64,000 nt of DNA from Nostoc sp. UHCC 0926 (GTDB taxonomy: Bacteria; Cyanobacteriota; Cyanobacteriia; Cyanobacteriales; Nostocaceae). Location: the NCBI RefSeq assembly GCF_028623165.1, contig NZ_CP117768.1, positions 4,278,001 through 4,342,000 on the forward strand, in the 5' to 3' direction. The position numbers and the translations under genes were made by a program. Below are positions 1 through 8,723 of this stretch, piece by piece. Positions within the stretch are counted from its first letter, which is position 1. Every line of letters starts with the position of its first letter. The notes under the pieces are model-generated. The model ran no database searches. It saw only the letters and a list, made by a program, of their open reading frames with translations, and had not been told where the DNA came from.

Positions 1-174
1 AAACTCAGCGATCGCCTCCTGTGCAAAAGCTTCCAATTTGCCATCAGCAATGTCTTTCTCAAATTGTTGATCCCACCGTTGATAGTCTAAATCAGCAAAC
101 CATTCAAGGAGCTTCTGATACTCGTTAGGTGACAGTTGGAGAATCGCGGACTCAATTTGCTCAAGCGTCAGCAT
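1..174 (-). CDS. Antitoxin-like small protein (C-terminus beyond window)
   Basis: Partial gene starting at the ATG complementary to 172-174 and running off the left edge with 58 codons visible and no stop. The visible peptide begins MLTLEQIESAILQLSP and continues with charged, amphipathic helices (EYQKLLEWF, then an Asp/Glu/Lys-rich stretch). An AAGGTGAT ribosome-binding site lies just upstream on the same strand. This pattern resembles small cyanobacterial proteins that precede RelE/ParE-type toxin genes, so an antitoxin role is likely, but the downstream partner is outside the window. Family assignment is by resemblance only. Confidence 0.6.
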   Translation of the reverse strand, partial: MLTLEQIESAILQLSPNEYQKLLEWFADLDYQRWDQQFEKDIADGKLEAFAQEAIAEF

Positions 175-356
175 AAGGATACATCACCTTTAATCTAAGC
201 AAATTATAGCTTGCTCAACTAATGATCTTGACGCAGTAAAACCAATCATTTCTGCTTATTGCGTCCATTCTCTTCTTTTTCAATCTCTATCGTGAAGTTC
301 ATAGCCAGTAAAGGTATTGTAATAAAAGCGATTCCTGAATAAAACAAAAAATTTAC

Positions 357-1550
357 ATGACCTCAGTTTCTCCTCACAAAAAAGCCAGAGCCTTAAAGCC
401 TACCAGCCGCCGCCCTGCGAAAGAACTCTGTAGCGAGTGCGGACTATGCGATACATACTATATTCACTATGTCAAGGAAGCTTGCGCTTTTATTAATCAG
501 CAAATAGGCGAACTTGAAGAAGAAACGCACACGCGATCGCGCCATCTCGACAACCCTGATGAACTCTACTTTGGTGTTCACCAAGACATGATAGCGGCGC
601 GGAAACAACAGCCCATCGAAGGCGCACAATGGACGGGTATTGTTAGCAGCATTGCCATTGAAATGCTCAATCACGGCTTAGTTGAAGGTGTCGTTTGTGT
701 GCAAAACACTAAAGAAGACCGCTTTCAACCTATGCCGATCATCGCCCGGACTCCAGAAGAAATACTAGCAGCGCGGGTAAATAAACCAACACTTTCCCCC
801 AACCTTTCTGTATTGGAACAGATAGAGAAATCGGGGATGAGGCGGCTGTTGGTAATTGGTGTTGGTTGCCAAATTCAGGCATTACGAGCCGTAGAAAAAC
901 AACTTGGCTTAGAAAAGCTGTATGTTTTGGGTACGCCCTGCGTAGATAATGTTAACCGCGCCGGACTGCAAAAATTCTTAGAAACCACCAGCCGATCGCC
1001 TGAGACAGTTGTGCATTACGAGTTCATGCAAGACTTCCGGGTTCACTTCAAACATGAGGATGGATCATCAGAAACAGTGCCTTTCTTTGGCTTGAAGACA
1101 AACCAACTCAAAGATGTCTTTGCCCCATCCTGTATGAGTTGCTTTGATTACGTCAACTCGCTAGCAGATTTAGTCGTTGGCTACATGGGCGCACCCTTCG
1201 GCTGGCAATGGATTGTAGTTAGAAATGACACTGGTAAGGAAATGCTGGATTTGGTGAAAGACCAGTTAGACACCCAACCAGTCATGTCTAAAGGCAACCG
1301 GAAGGAAGCTGTACAGCAAAGTATTCCCGCTTACGATAAAGGCGTTACCCTCCCAATGTGGGCAGCAAAACTCATGGGTGTGGTCATCGAAAAAATTGGC
1401 CCCAAGGGTTTAGAGTATGCGCGGTTTTCGATTGATTCTCACTTTACTCGGAATTATTTGTATGTGAAGCGAAATCATCCAGAAAAATTAGAAGCGCACG
1501 TTCCAGAGTTTGCCAAGCGTATTGTTGGGCAATATAAATTACCAGAATAA
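357..1550 (+). CDS. bciB: Ferredoxin-type 3,8-divinyl chlorophyllide 8-vinyl reductase (BciB family)
   Basis: 397 residues of the F420-hydrogenase/dehydrogenase beta-subunit fold. Cysteines at about 25, 28 and 31 (CSECGLC), 171 (VGCQ), and 259 and 262 (CMSC) can ligate Fe-S clusters. Known members (Synechocystis slr1923, plant HCAR relatives) use ferredoxin electrons and FAD to reduce the 8-vinyl group of divinyl (proto)chlorophyllide, a step of monovinyl chlorophyll a synthesis. Length and the motifs GVGCQIQALRA and LVVGYMGAPFGWQW fit the cyanobacterial form. The start at 357 gives the expected N-terminus just before the first Cys cluster. Paralogous HCAR activity cannot be excluded from sequence alone. 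Confidence 0.88.
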   Translation: MTSVSPHKKARALKPTSRRPAKELCSECGLCDTYYIHYVKEACAFINQQIGELEEETHTRSRHLDNPDELYFGVHQDMIAARKQQPIEGAQWTGIVSSIAIEMLNHGLVEGVVCVQNTKEDRFQPMPIIARTPEEILAARVNKPTLSPNLSVLEQIEKSGMRRLLVIGVGCQIQALRAVEKQLGLEKLYVLGTPCVDNVNRAGLQKFLETTSRSPETVVHYEFMQDFRVHFKHEDGSSETVPFFGLKTNQLKDVFAPSCMSCFDYVNSLADLVVGYMGAPFGWQWIVVRNDTGKEMLDLVKDQLDTQPVMSKGNRKEAVQQSIPAYDKGVTLPMWAAKLMGVVIEKIGPKGLEYARFSIDSHFTRNYLYVKRNHPEKLEAHVPEFAKRIVGQYKLPE

Positions 1551-1623
1551 AAGAGAATCTGGGGCATTGAAGCATGGGGCATTGGGCATTAGGTTTAGTA
1601 GTCTCCCTTGTCCCCTTGTCCTT

Positions 1624-1899
1624 GATCGCTAACCTCTGCCATTGTCCCCCTGATAGATCAATACCGCCTTCTAGTTGTTTGCCTAAGAGGGTTTCCAAAC
1701 CGTGATCGAGGTTTGGAATTACTCCAGCCAAACCAGCCTTGGCGATCACTGGGCCTGCACCACTCAACAATGTCAAAATTGTCACATACCGTAGCTCCTT
1801 TGGAACTACTTGCATCACTGTTGCCACACTCCGGCAAAATGCTTGAAATGGAGAAATTTCAATTATTTGCATATAGTTTAAAGTAGCAAATAATAACAA
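1624..1899 (-). pseudogene. Remnant of an ABC exporter with a large internal deletion
   Basis: Read on the minus strand, an N-terminal piece typical of an ABC exporter membrane domain (PKELRYVTILTLLSGAGP) runs directly into a piece typical of the nucleotide-binding domain around the signature motif (LDHGLETLLGK, then DLSGGQWQRLA). In an intact exporter these parts are separated by several hundred residues including Walker A. The frame then runs into unrelated sequence. It is therefore a deletion derivative of one gene rather than a functional protein. It lies between the convergent bciB and a 166-bp inverted-repeat element. Confidence 0.6.
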
Positions 1900-1906
1900 A
1901 ATTCTC

Positions 1907-2072
1907 AGAGGTTGTTTGAAAAGTCTAAAAGTATACTAAAAACCTCGCTTCCATTCCTGTCTCCGAAAGGTCAAGAGGCTTTGAAACCCCCATTTCCTAC
2001 AAGGAAATGGGGGTAGGAGGGTTAGGTTTGGGAGCTTTTGGTGTTAGCAATAATACTTTTCAAACATCATCT
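1907..2072. repeat. MITE-like element, family A, copy 1
   Basis: A 166-bp unit bounded by 18-bp imperfect terminal inverted repeats (left AGAGGTTGTTTGAAAAGT; right end ACTTTTCAAACATCATCT). The same unit occurs at 46425-46591. The interior has a hairpin (CCCCCATTTCCT and its complement). TCTCAG flanks both ends and could be a target duplication, although it overlaps the inverted repeat. No coding capacity. Confidence 0.75.
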
Positions 2073-2102
2073 CAGTCATTTGCTGTAGTTGAGGTGTAAA
2101 CG

Positions 2103-3482
2103 TTACTGTGGGTTAGTTGATTTTTGGAAGTTCCCATATTCTAATTCTTTGAGGTTCACAGGACGATGTATCGCTTTTTGCCTGGCAACGTATCCAAAAT
2201 TAGCAAAGTCAGTAAAATAGCCATCTATTCCTAACTTAATGAACTGTTCATACTCACGAAGTGGTTGCCCGTGATAGTCAGGGGACAGAAAATATGAATC
2301 GCTGCGGAAGGTGTAAGGATGGAGTAGCAAGCCAGCATTATGAGCATCACTAACTAAGGAAGTTGGCTGTCCGAGGAACTTATCAGCATCGCTGATCTGC
2401 CCATCTCCATTAATATCAATCGGTTGACCTTGCTTATTCAATCGTGCAGAAACAGGCACAATTAGCCGTTTGTCAGGGCCAATTCCTGTTGCGTAAGTTT
2501 TAACTTGGGTCAACCCTTTAGGAGTGATGAGATTAGCGTAGGTTTGAGGAACCTTGTGGTAAATAAAGTCATAAGGAGCGCCACTGCTATCAATTAACTG
2601 AATCAGAGGAATATCGACTCCAGCAGCTGGCATGATCTTATTTTTTAATTCTTTAAGATTAGAGACTTCAAAGGATTGAATAAAAATGCGATCGCGATTG
2701 GTGTAACCGTTGGCAACCAACTGCTCAATCAGAAGTTGTGAAGTATTGACATGGATCGGAGTGCCATCTAAATATTTACCAGCTTCAGCAAAATATGTTG
2801 GGTGCTTGGTTTCGGGATAGATACCAATTTTGCGACCAGTTTTTGCTTCGCTGTGTTTGGCAAGGTTGATAACTTCATCAAAAGTAGGGATTTGGAATAG
2901 ACCATTATACTTAGTATTTTGAGGACGAATACTTGGGAGGCGCTCGATTGCGCGCAGTTTCTTAATCTCAGGTAAAGTAAAATCTTCTGCAAACCAACCT
3001 GTAACACGATTTCCATCAAGGACTTTCGTTGTTAGACGTTTAGCAAATTGTGAAACATCAGCAACATTTGTTGTGGCTTCTTGGATAGTAGGTTTCCCAT
3101 GAGCATCGTAAACAATATTGCCATTATTATCTGTTTTCACTGTTGCCAATAGAGGTTCGTGGCGAACAATCAGGACTCCATCTTTGGTTACTACCAAATC
3201 AGGTTCAATGTAGTCTGCACCAAATTCAATTCCTAAGTTGTGAGAACCAATCAGATCATGTCCAAAATCTCCCACCGTATGTTCTGGACGATAACCAGTT
3301 CCACCGCCGCGATGACCGATTACTATCGGAGGTTGTCCGTATAGAGTATTTAGCTTGGGAAGGTTTGGGTTGTGGCTGGCCAAGTCAATAGCGTGAACAA
3401 AATTGATACTGCCTAGAATTAGTGAAACAGATAATGCTAGAAAAAAGCAGAGAAATAACACATAACCTTTGAGCCGAAGCAT
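2103..3482 (-). CDS. Secreted glycerophosphodiester phosphodiesterase (GlpQ-like)
   Basis: 459 residues with an N-terminal signal or anchor segment (about 5-31, LFLCFFLALSVSLILG). The GDPD active-site motifs are clear: HRGG at about 57-60, EPD at about 93-95, and H108 in VRHEP. Family members hydrolyse deacylated phospholipids (glycerophosphodiesters) to glycerol-3-phosphate and an alcohol, usually outside the cytoplasmic membrane. A loop in the C-terminal half, DINGDGQISDADKF, looks like an EF-hand Ca-binding loop, in line with the Ca-dependence of GlpQ-type enzymes. Same strand as the Ycf45 gene upstream, with a strong hairpin between them. Confidence 0.88.
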   Translation of the reverse strand: MLRLKGYVLFLCFFLALSVSLILGSINFVHAIDLASHNPNLPKLNTLYGQPPIVIGHRGGGTGYRPEHTVGDFGHDLIGSHNLGIEFGADYIEPDLVVTKDGVLIVRHEPLLATVKTDNNGNIVYDAHGKPTIQEATTNVADVSQFAKRLTTKVLDGNRVTGWFAEDFTLPEIKKLRAIERLPSIRPQNTKYNGLFQIPTFDEVINLAKHSEAKTGRKIGIYPETKHPTYFAEAGKYLDGTPIHVNTSQLLIEQLVANGYTNRDRIFIQSFEVSNLKELKNKIMPAAGVDIPLIQLIDSSGAPYDFIYHKVPQTYANLITPKGLTQVKTYATGIGPDKRLIVPVSARLNKQGQPIDINGDGQISDADKFLGQPTSLVSDAHNAGLLLHPYTFRSDSYFLSPDYHGQPLREYEQFIKLGIDGYFTDFANFGYVARQKAIHRPVNLKELEYGNFQKSTNPQ

Positions 3483-3603
3483 ATTTTCAAACCTCGCAAA
3501 TCTATAACTTTATAGTTTGAGAGTTCAAAGTTAAAACAAGATTTACGAGAGTTTAAACTCTGCAATCAGCTGTCTTCTGCGGGATAAGTCCTATTTCCTG
3601 ATT

Positions 3604-3626
3604 CCCCTCTCCGTTTCGGAGAGGGG
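3604..3626. repeat. Perfect 10-bp-stem hairpin between the Ycf45 and GDPD genes
   Basis: CCCCTCTCCG, a TTT loop, then CGGAGAGGGG, just downstream of the Ycf45 stop codon. The stem could end that transcript, but no U-tract follows. Such CCCCTCTCC/GGAGAGGGG hairpins are also common dispersed repeats in Nostocales genomes, so a terminator role is uncertain. Confidence 0.5.
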
Positions 3627-3638
3627 TTGGGGGTGAGG

Positions 3639-5372
3639 TTACGCCGGATAAATCCGCAATCTTCTATTTGGTTCTTCACCAAAACTATGCGACTTGAGGC
3701 GATAATGTTCTACCAACTCATGCTGCATTTTGCGAACTTGGGGAGAACGCGGCAATAACTCGACTGGCTGTCCTTTAGGAATCACAATTTGCTCAACAGC
3801 AAGTCTGGCTTCTTCAAGAGCGTCCATCTCATCATCGCTACCATTGTGCAAAAACAGTTGTAATTCTAGGTCATCAGCCATTTCTGGGTCGTCCATGTTC
3901 AGCAACCGCCGCAAACCACGGGTAATTTGGGGAATGGTGCTGGACTTAATCATGTGGATGGGTACATGACGGGCTTTGGCCATTTGGCGTAATTTGGCAT
4001 GGTTTTTGACGTGCGATCGCAGTGCTAAAATTGCATCAGCACTATCTATATCTTTTGTCAATACCACAGGTAAAGTTAGCACGCTGATTACCTGTTCTAG
4101 TTGGTGGCGGCTGACGCCATAGGGGTAAACATGCAGTGGCAAATCCTCACCATTAGGCCCTGGCTGTCTGGTAGCAGCACCTAAATCAATGCTCTCCGGA
4201 TAATTGAAGGATTCATCTAGCAAACGGTCAAACTCACTCCGCCCAGTCACCCGCTCTACTGGCAATTGCGGCAGTGCTACCATTTGCCCAGATGAACGCC
4301 AGCCATTAGACGGGCGCGCCGGTGGGAAAGATTCCTCCACTGTCGCTAGCTGTCCACCGCGACCGTTGACAACGGCTAACTGCCTTGTAACCCCGACTTT
4401 GCCGTGGTCATCAACAGTTCTCGTTTGTGGGGTAGGCTGACGCCCCCGCAGCAGATTATCTACTGTGTCAGCAACACTTTCGTGTACTGTCCAGCGTTGG
4501 CGTTCCAACATTTCCACAGCAATTTCAAAGGTAGGAGGGGCTTTCCGCTCCAAAACAGTCTTTTGAGAACCCCGGCGTCTGGCTTCGTCGTCTCCCAGTG
4601 TCACAGCTTGGATACCCCCAACTAAATCAGCAAGGGTGGGGTTTTTAATCAGATTTTCTATCTGATTACCGTGGGCAGTACCTACCAACTGTACACCCCG
4701 TTCAGCAATGGTACGAGCCGCTAAAGCTTCCAGTTCCGTGCCAATTTCATCAATGACAATGACTTCTGGCATATGGTTTTCCACTGCCTCAATCATCACC
4801 TGATGCTGTTGTTCTGGATGAGCCACTTGCATCCGCCTAGCGCGACCAATGGCGGGGTGGGCAACATCACCATCCCCAGCAATTTCGTTAGAGGTGTCAA
4901 TAATCACCACTCGTTTATCCAGTTCATCCGCCAAAACACGGGCAATTTCCCGTAAAGCAGTAGTTTTGCCCACGCCTGGACGCCCCAGCATGAGAATCGA
5001 TTTACCAGTTTCTACCAAATCGCGGATCATGCCAATGGTTCCGAATACCGCCCGACCAACGCGACAGGTCAAGCCAATAATCTTACCTGTGCGATTGCGG
5101 ATGGCGCTGATCCGATGCAAAGTTTGCTCAATTCCTGCCCGATTATCTCCACCAAAGATTCCGACTCGTTGAGTGCAATCATCTATCTGTTCTTGAGTAA
5201 CGGGTACTTCGCTCAGATACTCAGCTTGATTGGGAAAGCGAGCCTCTGGGCGACGACCCAAATCCAAAACCACTTCTACTAAACTATCTCGTTTGGGATG
5301 ACTCTCTAGTACTTGTTGCAAATCTTGGGGCAAAATGTCTAATAACTTTTGGAGATCGTCTGTAATCGTCAT
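3639..5372 (-). CDS. R3H-domain AAA ATPase, Ycf45 family
   Basis: 577 residues. The ATPase core resembles SpoIIIAA: Walker A GRPGVGKTT at about 130-138 and Walker B VIVIDEIG with D208/E209, followed by a sensor region GTAHGNQIENLIKNP. The far C-terminus has an R3H-type signature, RKMQH (R-x3-H), near residue 550, expected to bind single-stranded nucleic acid. This is the Ycf45 protein of cyanobacteria and some plastids, whose role is not established. Between the two domains is a Pro/Arg/Gly-rich linker (about 300-370) likely to be disordered. Transcribed alone or with the downstream GDPD gene. Confidence 0.88.
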   Translation of the reverse strand: MTITDDLQKLLDILPQDLQQVLESHPKRDSLVEVVLDLGRRPEARFPNQAEYLSEVPVTQEQIDDCTQRVGIFGGDNRAGIEQTLHRISAIRNRTGKIIGLTCRVGRAVFGTIGMIRDLVETGKSILMLGRPGVGKTTALREIARVLADELDKRVVIIDTSNEIAGDGDVAHPAIGRARRMQVAHPEQQHQVMIEAVENHMPEVIVIDEIGTELEALAARTIAERGVQLVGTAHGNQIENLIKNPTLADLVGGIQAVTLGDDEARRRGSQKTVLERKAPPTFEIAVEMLERQRWTVHESVADTVDNLLRGRQPTPQTRTVDDHGKVGVTRQLAVVNGRGGQLATVEESFPPARPSNGWRSSGQMVALPQLPVERVTGRSEFDRLLDESFNYPESIDLGAATRQPGPNGEDLPLHVYPYGVSRHQLEQVISVLTLPVVLTKDIDSADAILALRSHVKNHAKLRQMAKARHVPIHMIKSSTIPQITRGLRRLLNMDDPEMADDLELQLFLHNGSDDEMDALEEARLAVEQIVIPKGQPVELLPRSPQVRKMQHELVEHYRLKSHSFGEEPNRRLRIYPA

Positions 5373-6130
5373 GCTTTATATGGTGACGGAAACAACAGCA
5401 AATGAATACTTTCAGCCTTTAACTGTTCTCAAGCGCTCACTTCATGCTCAAACTCCCTACCTTGACTATAGAGCATAAATTATTGGTATAATTCGACGCT
5501 CAGTATTTGTGCTTAACAAATGCTCACTCTCTCAACCTATCGGGGAATGAGGGACAAAAGCATACCTCTATCTTATATCTCTAAAGTTGTTGAAGTAATA
5601 GTCTAAGAAGTTTCACTACGTGGAACCTACAAAAAAACCCAACCTTTTTAGGGTCGAAGACTAGGTGCGTTACGGTTGTAAACTGATTTACTGATTTAGC
5701 AGTCCGATAGCTATCTCAAGCTGCATTTTAGCCTTGTGCAGGTTGAGTAAGTTCTCTTGATCCTATCTGTCTGGGTAATTCATAGCCTTGCCTTCCATCG
5801 TCAATTTAATCAGCGCTGCTTGTTGATCAGTCGGTGAGTTGATCTCATCTACTACACCCTCAAGGAATTGGATGACGCTAAAACCTGGGGACTTTAACCC
5901 TTTTCCTTGCCTTGACTGTGCTAGTGCCATTTGAAAAAATACCATCAAGGAAACAATGTAGAATGTTTTGTATACTGCATTCTCAGTAGGCTTGATACCG
6001 GATCGACGACACAAGTCGCGTAATTCAGGAATGGTTTTGATTTCGAGTTCTGAAGTGTAAACATCGAGTTACCCATTTGTAAAAGTGGTATCGGTGGTGA
6101 ACCATTTACCAGATGCAGGATACCACTGAT
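5373..6130. other. Gene-poor interval with a possible gene remnant
   Basis: Upstream of the Ycf45 start. On the minus strand, from about 6057 down to 5763, a frame without ATG reads ELEIKTIPELRDLCRRSGI, a hydrophobic patch (FYIVSLMVFFQMALA) and a polar tail ending MEGKAMNYPDR. It is preceded in frame by a stop and I see no ribosome-binding site. It looks like the 3' part of a lost gene, but I do not recognise the family. The rest (5373-5760) shows nothing I can name. Confidence 0.35.
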
Positions 6131-6226
6131 TTACAGCAGTTTTCATGTATTTGAACCACATCTGTCGTAGGGGCGCAAGGCCTTGCGCCCCTACCGCGTG
6201 GTCTATTTACCTGAAAATAGCTGTAA
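6131..6226. repeat. MITE-like element, family B (TTACAGC), copy 1
   Basis: 96-bp unit with ends TTACAGC and GCTGTAA extended by TTTTCA/TGAAAA. The core is the perfect palindrome GGGGCGCAAGG/CCTTGCGCCCC flanked by GTAGGGG-type arms. Other copies: 21617-21712, 22582-22677, 42445-42524 (inverted, one end decayed), 42934-43030, and a core-only copy at 58994-59021. Confidence 0.85.
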
Positions 6227-6413
6227 AACTCTAATCTAATGGTTTCATTCGCATCAAGCGTTATTTACATCTCTCAAGAATGCCCAATCTCAAAGGTAAT
6301 CCTTAAAATTTTGAACCAGCGCAACCAAAGGGCGAGGAAGCGTTAACTGACCAATTAAGTTTCAGATTTGCGTTTAGGAGAACCCGTTCTGGGTAATTGT
6401 CCTGAGCAATAAA

Positions 6414-7625
6414 TTAACGCTCCTGCTGTGACTTTATTTGGGAAACGAGAGAATGGGCAAGTTCTACAGCTTGCCAAAGTAATCCGTCATCTTCTTCTAG
6501 GCGAACAGTCGCCTTAATATTGGTGTTACTTACCTCCTTATTCTCTAATTGATCCAGAATCGGTGACAGCAATACACGGGCGTAGCTACCGTAGGCGACC
6601 CCGGCAATTTTGGATTTTGGACTTCGGCGTGAGCGCTCAGTCGAACGATTTTGGATTTCAGATTGGGGATTGGCGTCTTCTAATCCAAAATCTAAAATCG
6701 GCAATCTAAAATCGTTTAGCAGTCCCATTGCCCTTAACTTAGCAACGGTATAGCTATTAGTGCCGCCTGCTAACTGCACATATCCGGGTAATTTAGCTGC
6801 CAAAACTTTTTGCCCTAATTTCACCGCGGCTATTGTAGTGCCATCGCCAATATCGCCGCTCATGGGGCGACCGTCGGTTTGCCATATTAAAGCACTCTTG
6901 AGTGGGGCAATCAGGTCATATATTGCTTTTAGGTAGTCAGTCATCCCATCGCCATCAGGACAGCTGATGGCTAGTACCTTTAATTGGTCGGCCCACGGTG
7001 AAATTGCTTGCCACAATCGCTGAAATTCTGCCAACCGCCCTACTTGTGTATGGATTTCTAGGGCATCTACTCCCGTTGACATTATCAATGGCGCGATCGC
7101 TCCCGGCGTTGTCACATATGAAGATGTATAAATTATACCATATGGACAAATTGGTATACAACGACCGCAGCCATAGCACTTTTCGGATACTACTCCAGAA
7201 AAGTCTTCTTTTTTATTGTTAAATATGATTGCTTGTGCCGGACAAATCCGTTCACAGGGTCTGGGGCAATCTGTAGGACACTCTGTAGGATTAAATTCTG
7301 CTTTCCGAAAATGGGGGTCTTCTCCATCGTTCAGGCTGACCATCAAAAAGGGTGAATTGCCTTTGTAGTCAAAGCCTCGCTTTTGGGCATCTCTAGCAAG
7401 ACTTCTGGCTACAAGTAGCGCTGCTTGTGCCGCTGCAATTACCGCTGGATCAGCTGCAACATCTATACAGTCAGCTCCCGCCAAAGTATAGGCTAACGTT
7501 AAATTTCTGACTGCCGACAAATGCTGGAAGCTGGCTCCGCAGATCAGCTTGAACCAGTCACCTTGTTTGAGAGATTGTAAAGGGGCGAATAGATCAGTCA
7601 CACTTACTTGATTTTCCAGTTTCAA
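6414..7625 (-). CDS. ldpA: LdpA, iron-sulfur protein of circadian light input
   Basis: 403 residues. Two 4Fe-4S cysteine sets are visible: C116, C120, C124, C128 (CPTDCPRPCERIC) and C150, C153, C156, C160 (CYGCGRCIPIC), followed by a TIM-barrel-like body. LdpA (light-dependent period) in Synechococcus senses redox state and modulates clock period through KaiA and CikA. Residues of roughly 304-341 (SEIQNRSTERSRRSPKSKI region) are translated from an interspersed repeat at 6605-6714 that also occurs outside genes, so the protein carries an inserted segment near the C-terminus and is longer than the roughly 350 residues expected. The frame stays open through the insertion. Confidence 0.85.
   Translation of the reverse strand: MKLENQVSVTDLFAPLQSLKQGDWFKLICGASFQHLSAVRNLTLAYTLAGADCIDVAADPAVIAAAQAALLVARSLARDAQKRGFDYKGNSPFLMVSLNDGEDPHFRKAEFNPTECPTDCPRPCERICPAQAIIFNNKKEDFSGVVSEKCYGCGRCIPICPYGIIYTSSYVTTPGAIAPLIMSTGVDALEIHTQVGRLAEFQRLWQAISPWADQLKVLAISCPDGDGMTDYLKAIYDLIAPLKSALIWQTDGRPMSGDIGDGTTIAAVKLGQKVLAAKLPGYVQLAGGTNSYTVAKLRAMGLLNDFRLPILDFGLEDANPQSEIQNRSTERSRRSPKSKIAGVAYGSYARVLLSPILDQLENKEVSNTNIKATVRLEEDDGLLWQAVELAHSLVSQIKSQQER
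6605..6714. repeat. Interspersed repeat inserted inside ldpA
   Basis: ATTTTGGATTTTGGACTTCGG, then GCTCAGTCGAACGATTTTGG and an inverted arm with AATCCAAAATCTAAAATC. The same order of blocks is present in intergenic DNA at 31258-31343. Here it is in frame in ldpA and adds about 37 codons. Confidence 0.75.
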
Positions 7626-7745
7626 AAGCTCTCAACTTGTACAAAAACCTATATTTAACTACAACAATTTTAAAATTTTCATGCAAATAAATGATAAAAA
7701 CAAAAAAATTTACTTTGTATTTTTTATTTTAAATAAATGTTACTT

Positions 7746-8534
7746 TTATTGTGGAAGTATGTTAACATCATCGCCGATTTGTAAAATTTTTCCGGCTGAC
7801 GATGGGGGTAATTGGGTATTGACACTCAATCTGTAAAAGTGATTAAAAGGCGATGAAGCAACCCAATCTGGCAAGGTTGCTTGCCGCTGGTTCGCAAAGA
7901 TTTTTTGAAAGTTTGGGTAAGCTTCCCCTAAGTAAGAATCGCGTGTTGGGACTATACAACGCTGACATGGCTTAACCCCAAAAAAGTGGACATCTCCCAC
8001 TTGAAAGGAAAATAAATCACCTTGTTCACTAAATAGCTGATCTTCCCAAAATGCTGGTACACCATCAATCTCAATGTTGGCACGCATCCGACGACGCATT
8101 TCATCTACACTTAAACCAGGAAACCAAGAAGCTACCTCTGCCAACGTTGCTGTACTAATTACCGTTGAACCTGGTGCAGATGTATCGTCAGGAAAGCCCA
8201 TCAGAGAGTTTTGCCTGAATGTGACAGCAAACCCAAAAAAATCGCTCAAAGTTGCTTCTAGCGCTTGCCGTTCGTCATCCAGATGAAAAATTTGTTGTGA
8301 GTCGGCGCCTGGGATTTGTAGCGAGATAGTTCTATTGAAGAGTGCAAATTGCGCCCTTAGTAAATGGATTTTAGCATGACGCTTGGCATTGACAAATTTA
8401 CCCTGTTCGTCAAAAATGGCAAACTCACGGTCATACTGTAGTGCGCCACTGGCAAGAACTCCAGCGTTCTCAACTTCAACACCATCCAGTGACTTAACTG
8501 GATACACTAAAATCTTGGCTAGGTAAGGCATCAT
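7746..8534 (-). CDS. MOSC-domain protein (YcbX-like)
   Basis: 262 residues: an N-terminal MOSC beta-barrel (LAKILVYPVKSLDGVEVENAGV, about 4-25) followed by a MOSC domain with the conserved C of VKPCQRCIVPTRD (about 190-202) expected to carry sulfur or bind the molybdenum cofactor. Relatives such as YcbX and mARC work in Moco-dependent reduction of N-hydroxylated compounds. No flavin-reductase or ferredoxin domain is fused here, unlike E. coli YcbX. ATG codons occur at 8534 and 8531. Molybdenum genes at 19.4 and 24.7 kb are too far away to imply an operon. Confidence 0.85.
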   Translation of the reverse strand: MMPYLAKILVYPVKSLDGVEVENAGVLASGALQYDREFAIFDEQGKFVNAKRHAKIHLLRAQFALFNRTISLQIPGADSQQIFHLDDERQALEATLSDFFGFAVTFRQNSLMGFPDDTSAPGSTVISTATLAEVASWFPGLSVDEMRRRMRANIEIDGVPAFWEDQLFSEQGDLFSFQVGDVHFFGVKPCQRCIVPTRDSYLGEAYPNFQKIFANQRQATLPDWVASSPFNHFYRLSVNTQLPPSSAGKILQIGDDVNILPQ

Positions 8535-8700
8535 AGCAATTTTGGATTTTAGATTTTGCGAAAAGTTGTCAGGAGAGCCATTGCGTTGCGCGGGTTAAGA
8601 GCGTTGTAACAAGTCCCTCCGTAGCAAACTTTTCAAGACGGATTTTGAATTAAAGATTGGTGATCTAGCAGTTCCCAATCTAAAATTCTTTTGTTACTTA
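8535..8700. repeat. Degenerate ATTTTGGATTTTAGA-type interspersed repeat
   Basis: Between the MOSC gene and lepB. GCAATTTTGGATTTTAGATT at about 8537-8556 and partly inverted matches (CCCAATCTAAAATTC) near 8677 belong to the same repeat family as 6605-6714 and 31258-31343. Confidence 0.45.
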
Positions 8701-8723
8701 TCCAGCTTAGTAATATTGTTAAT

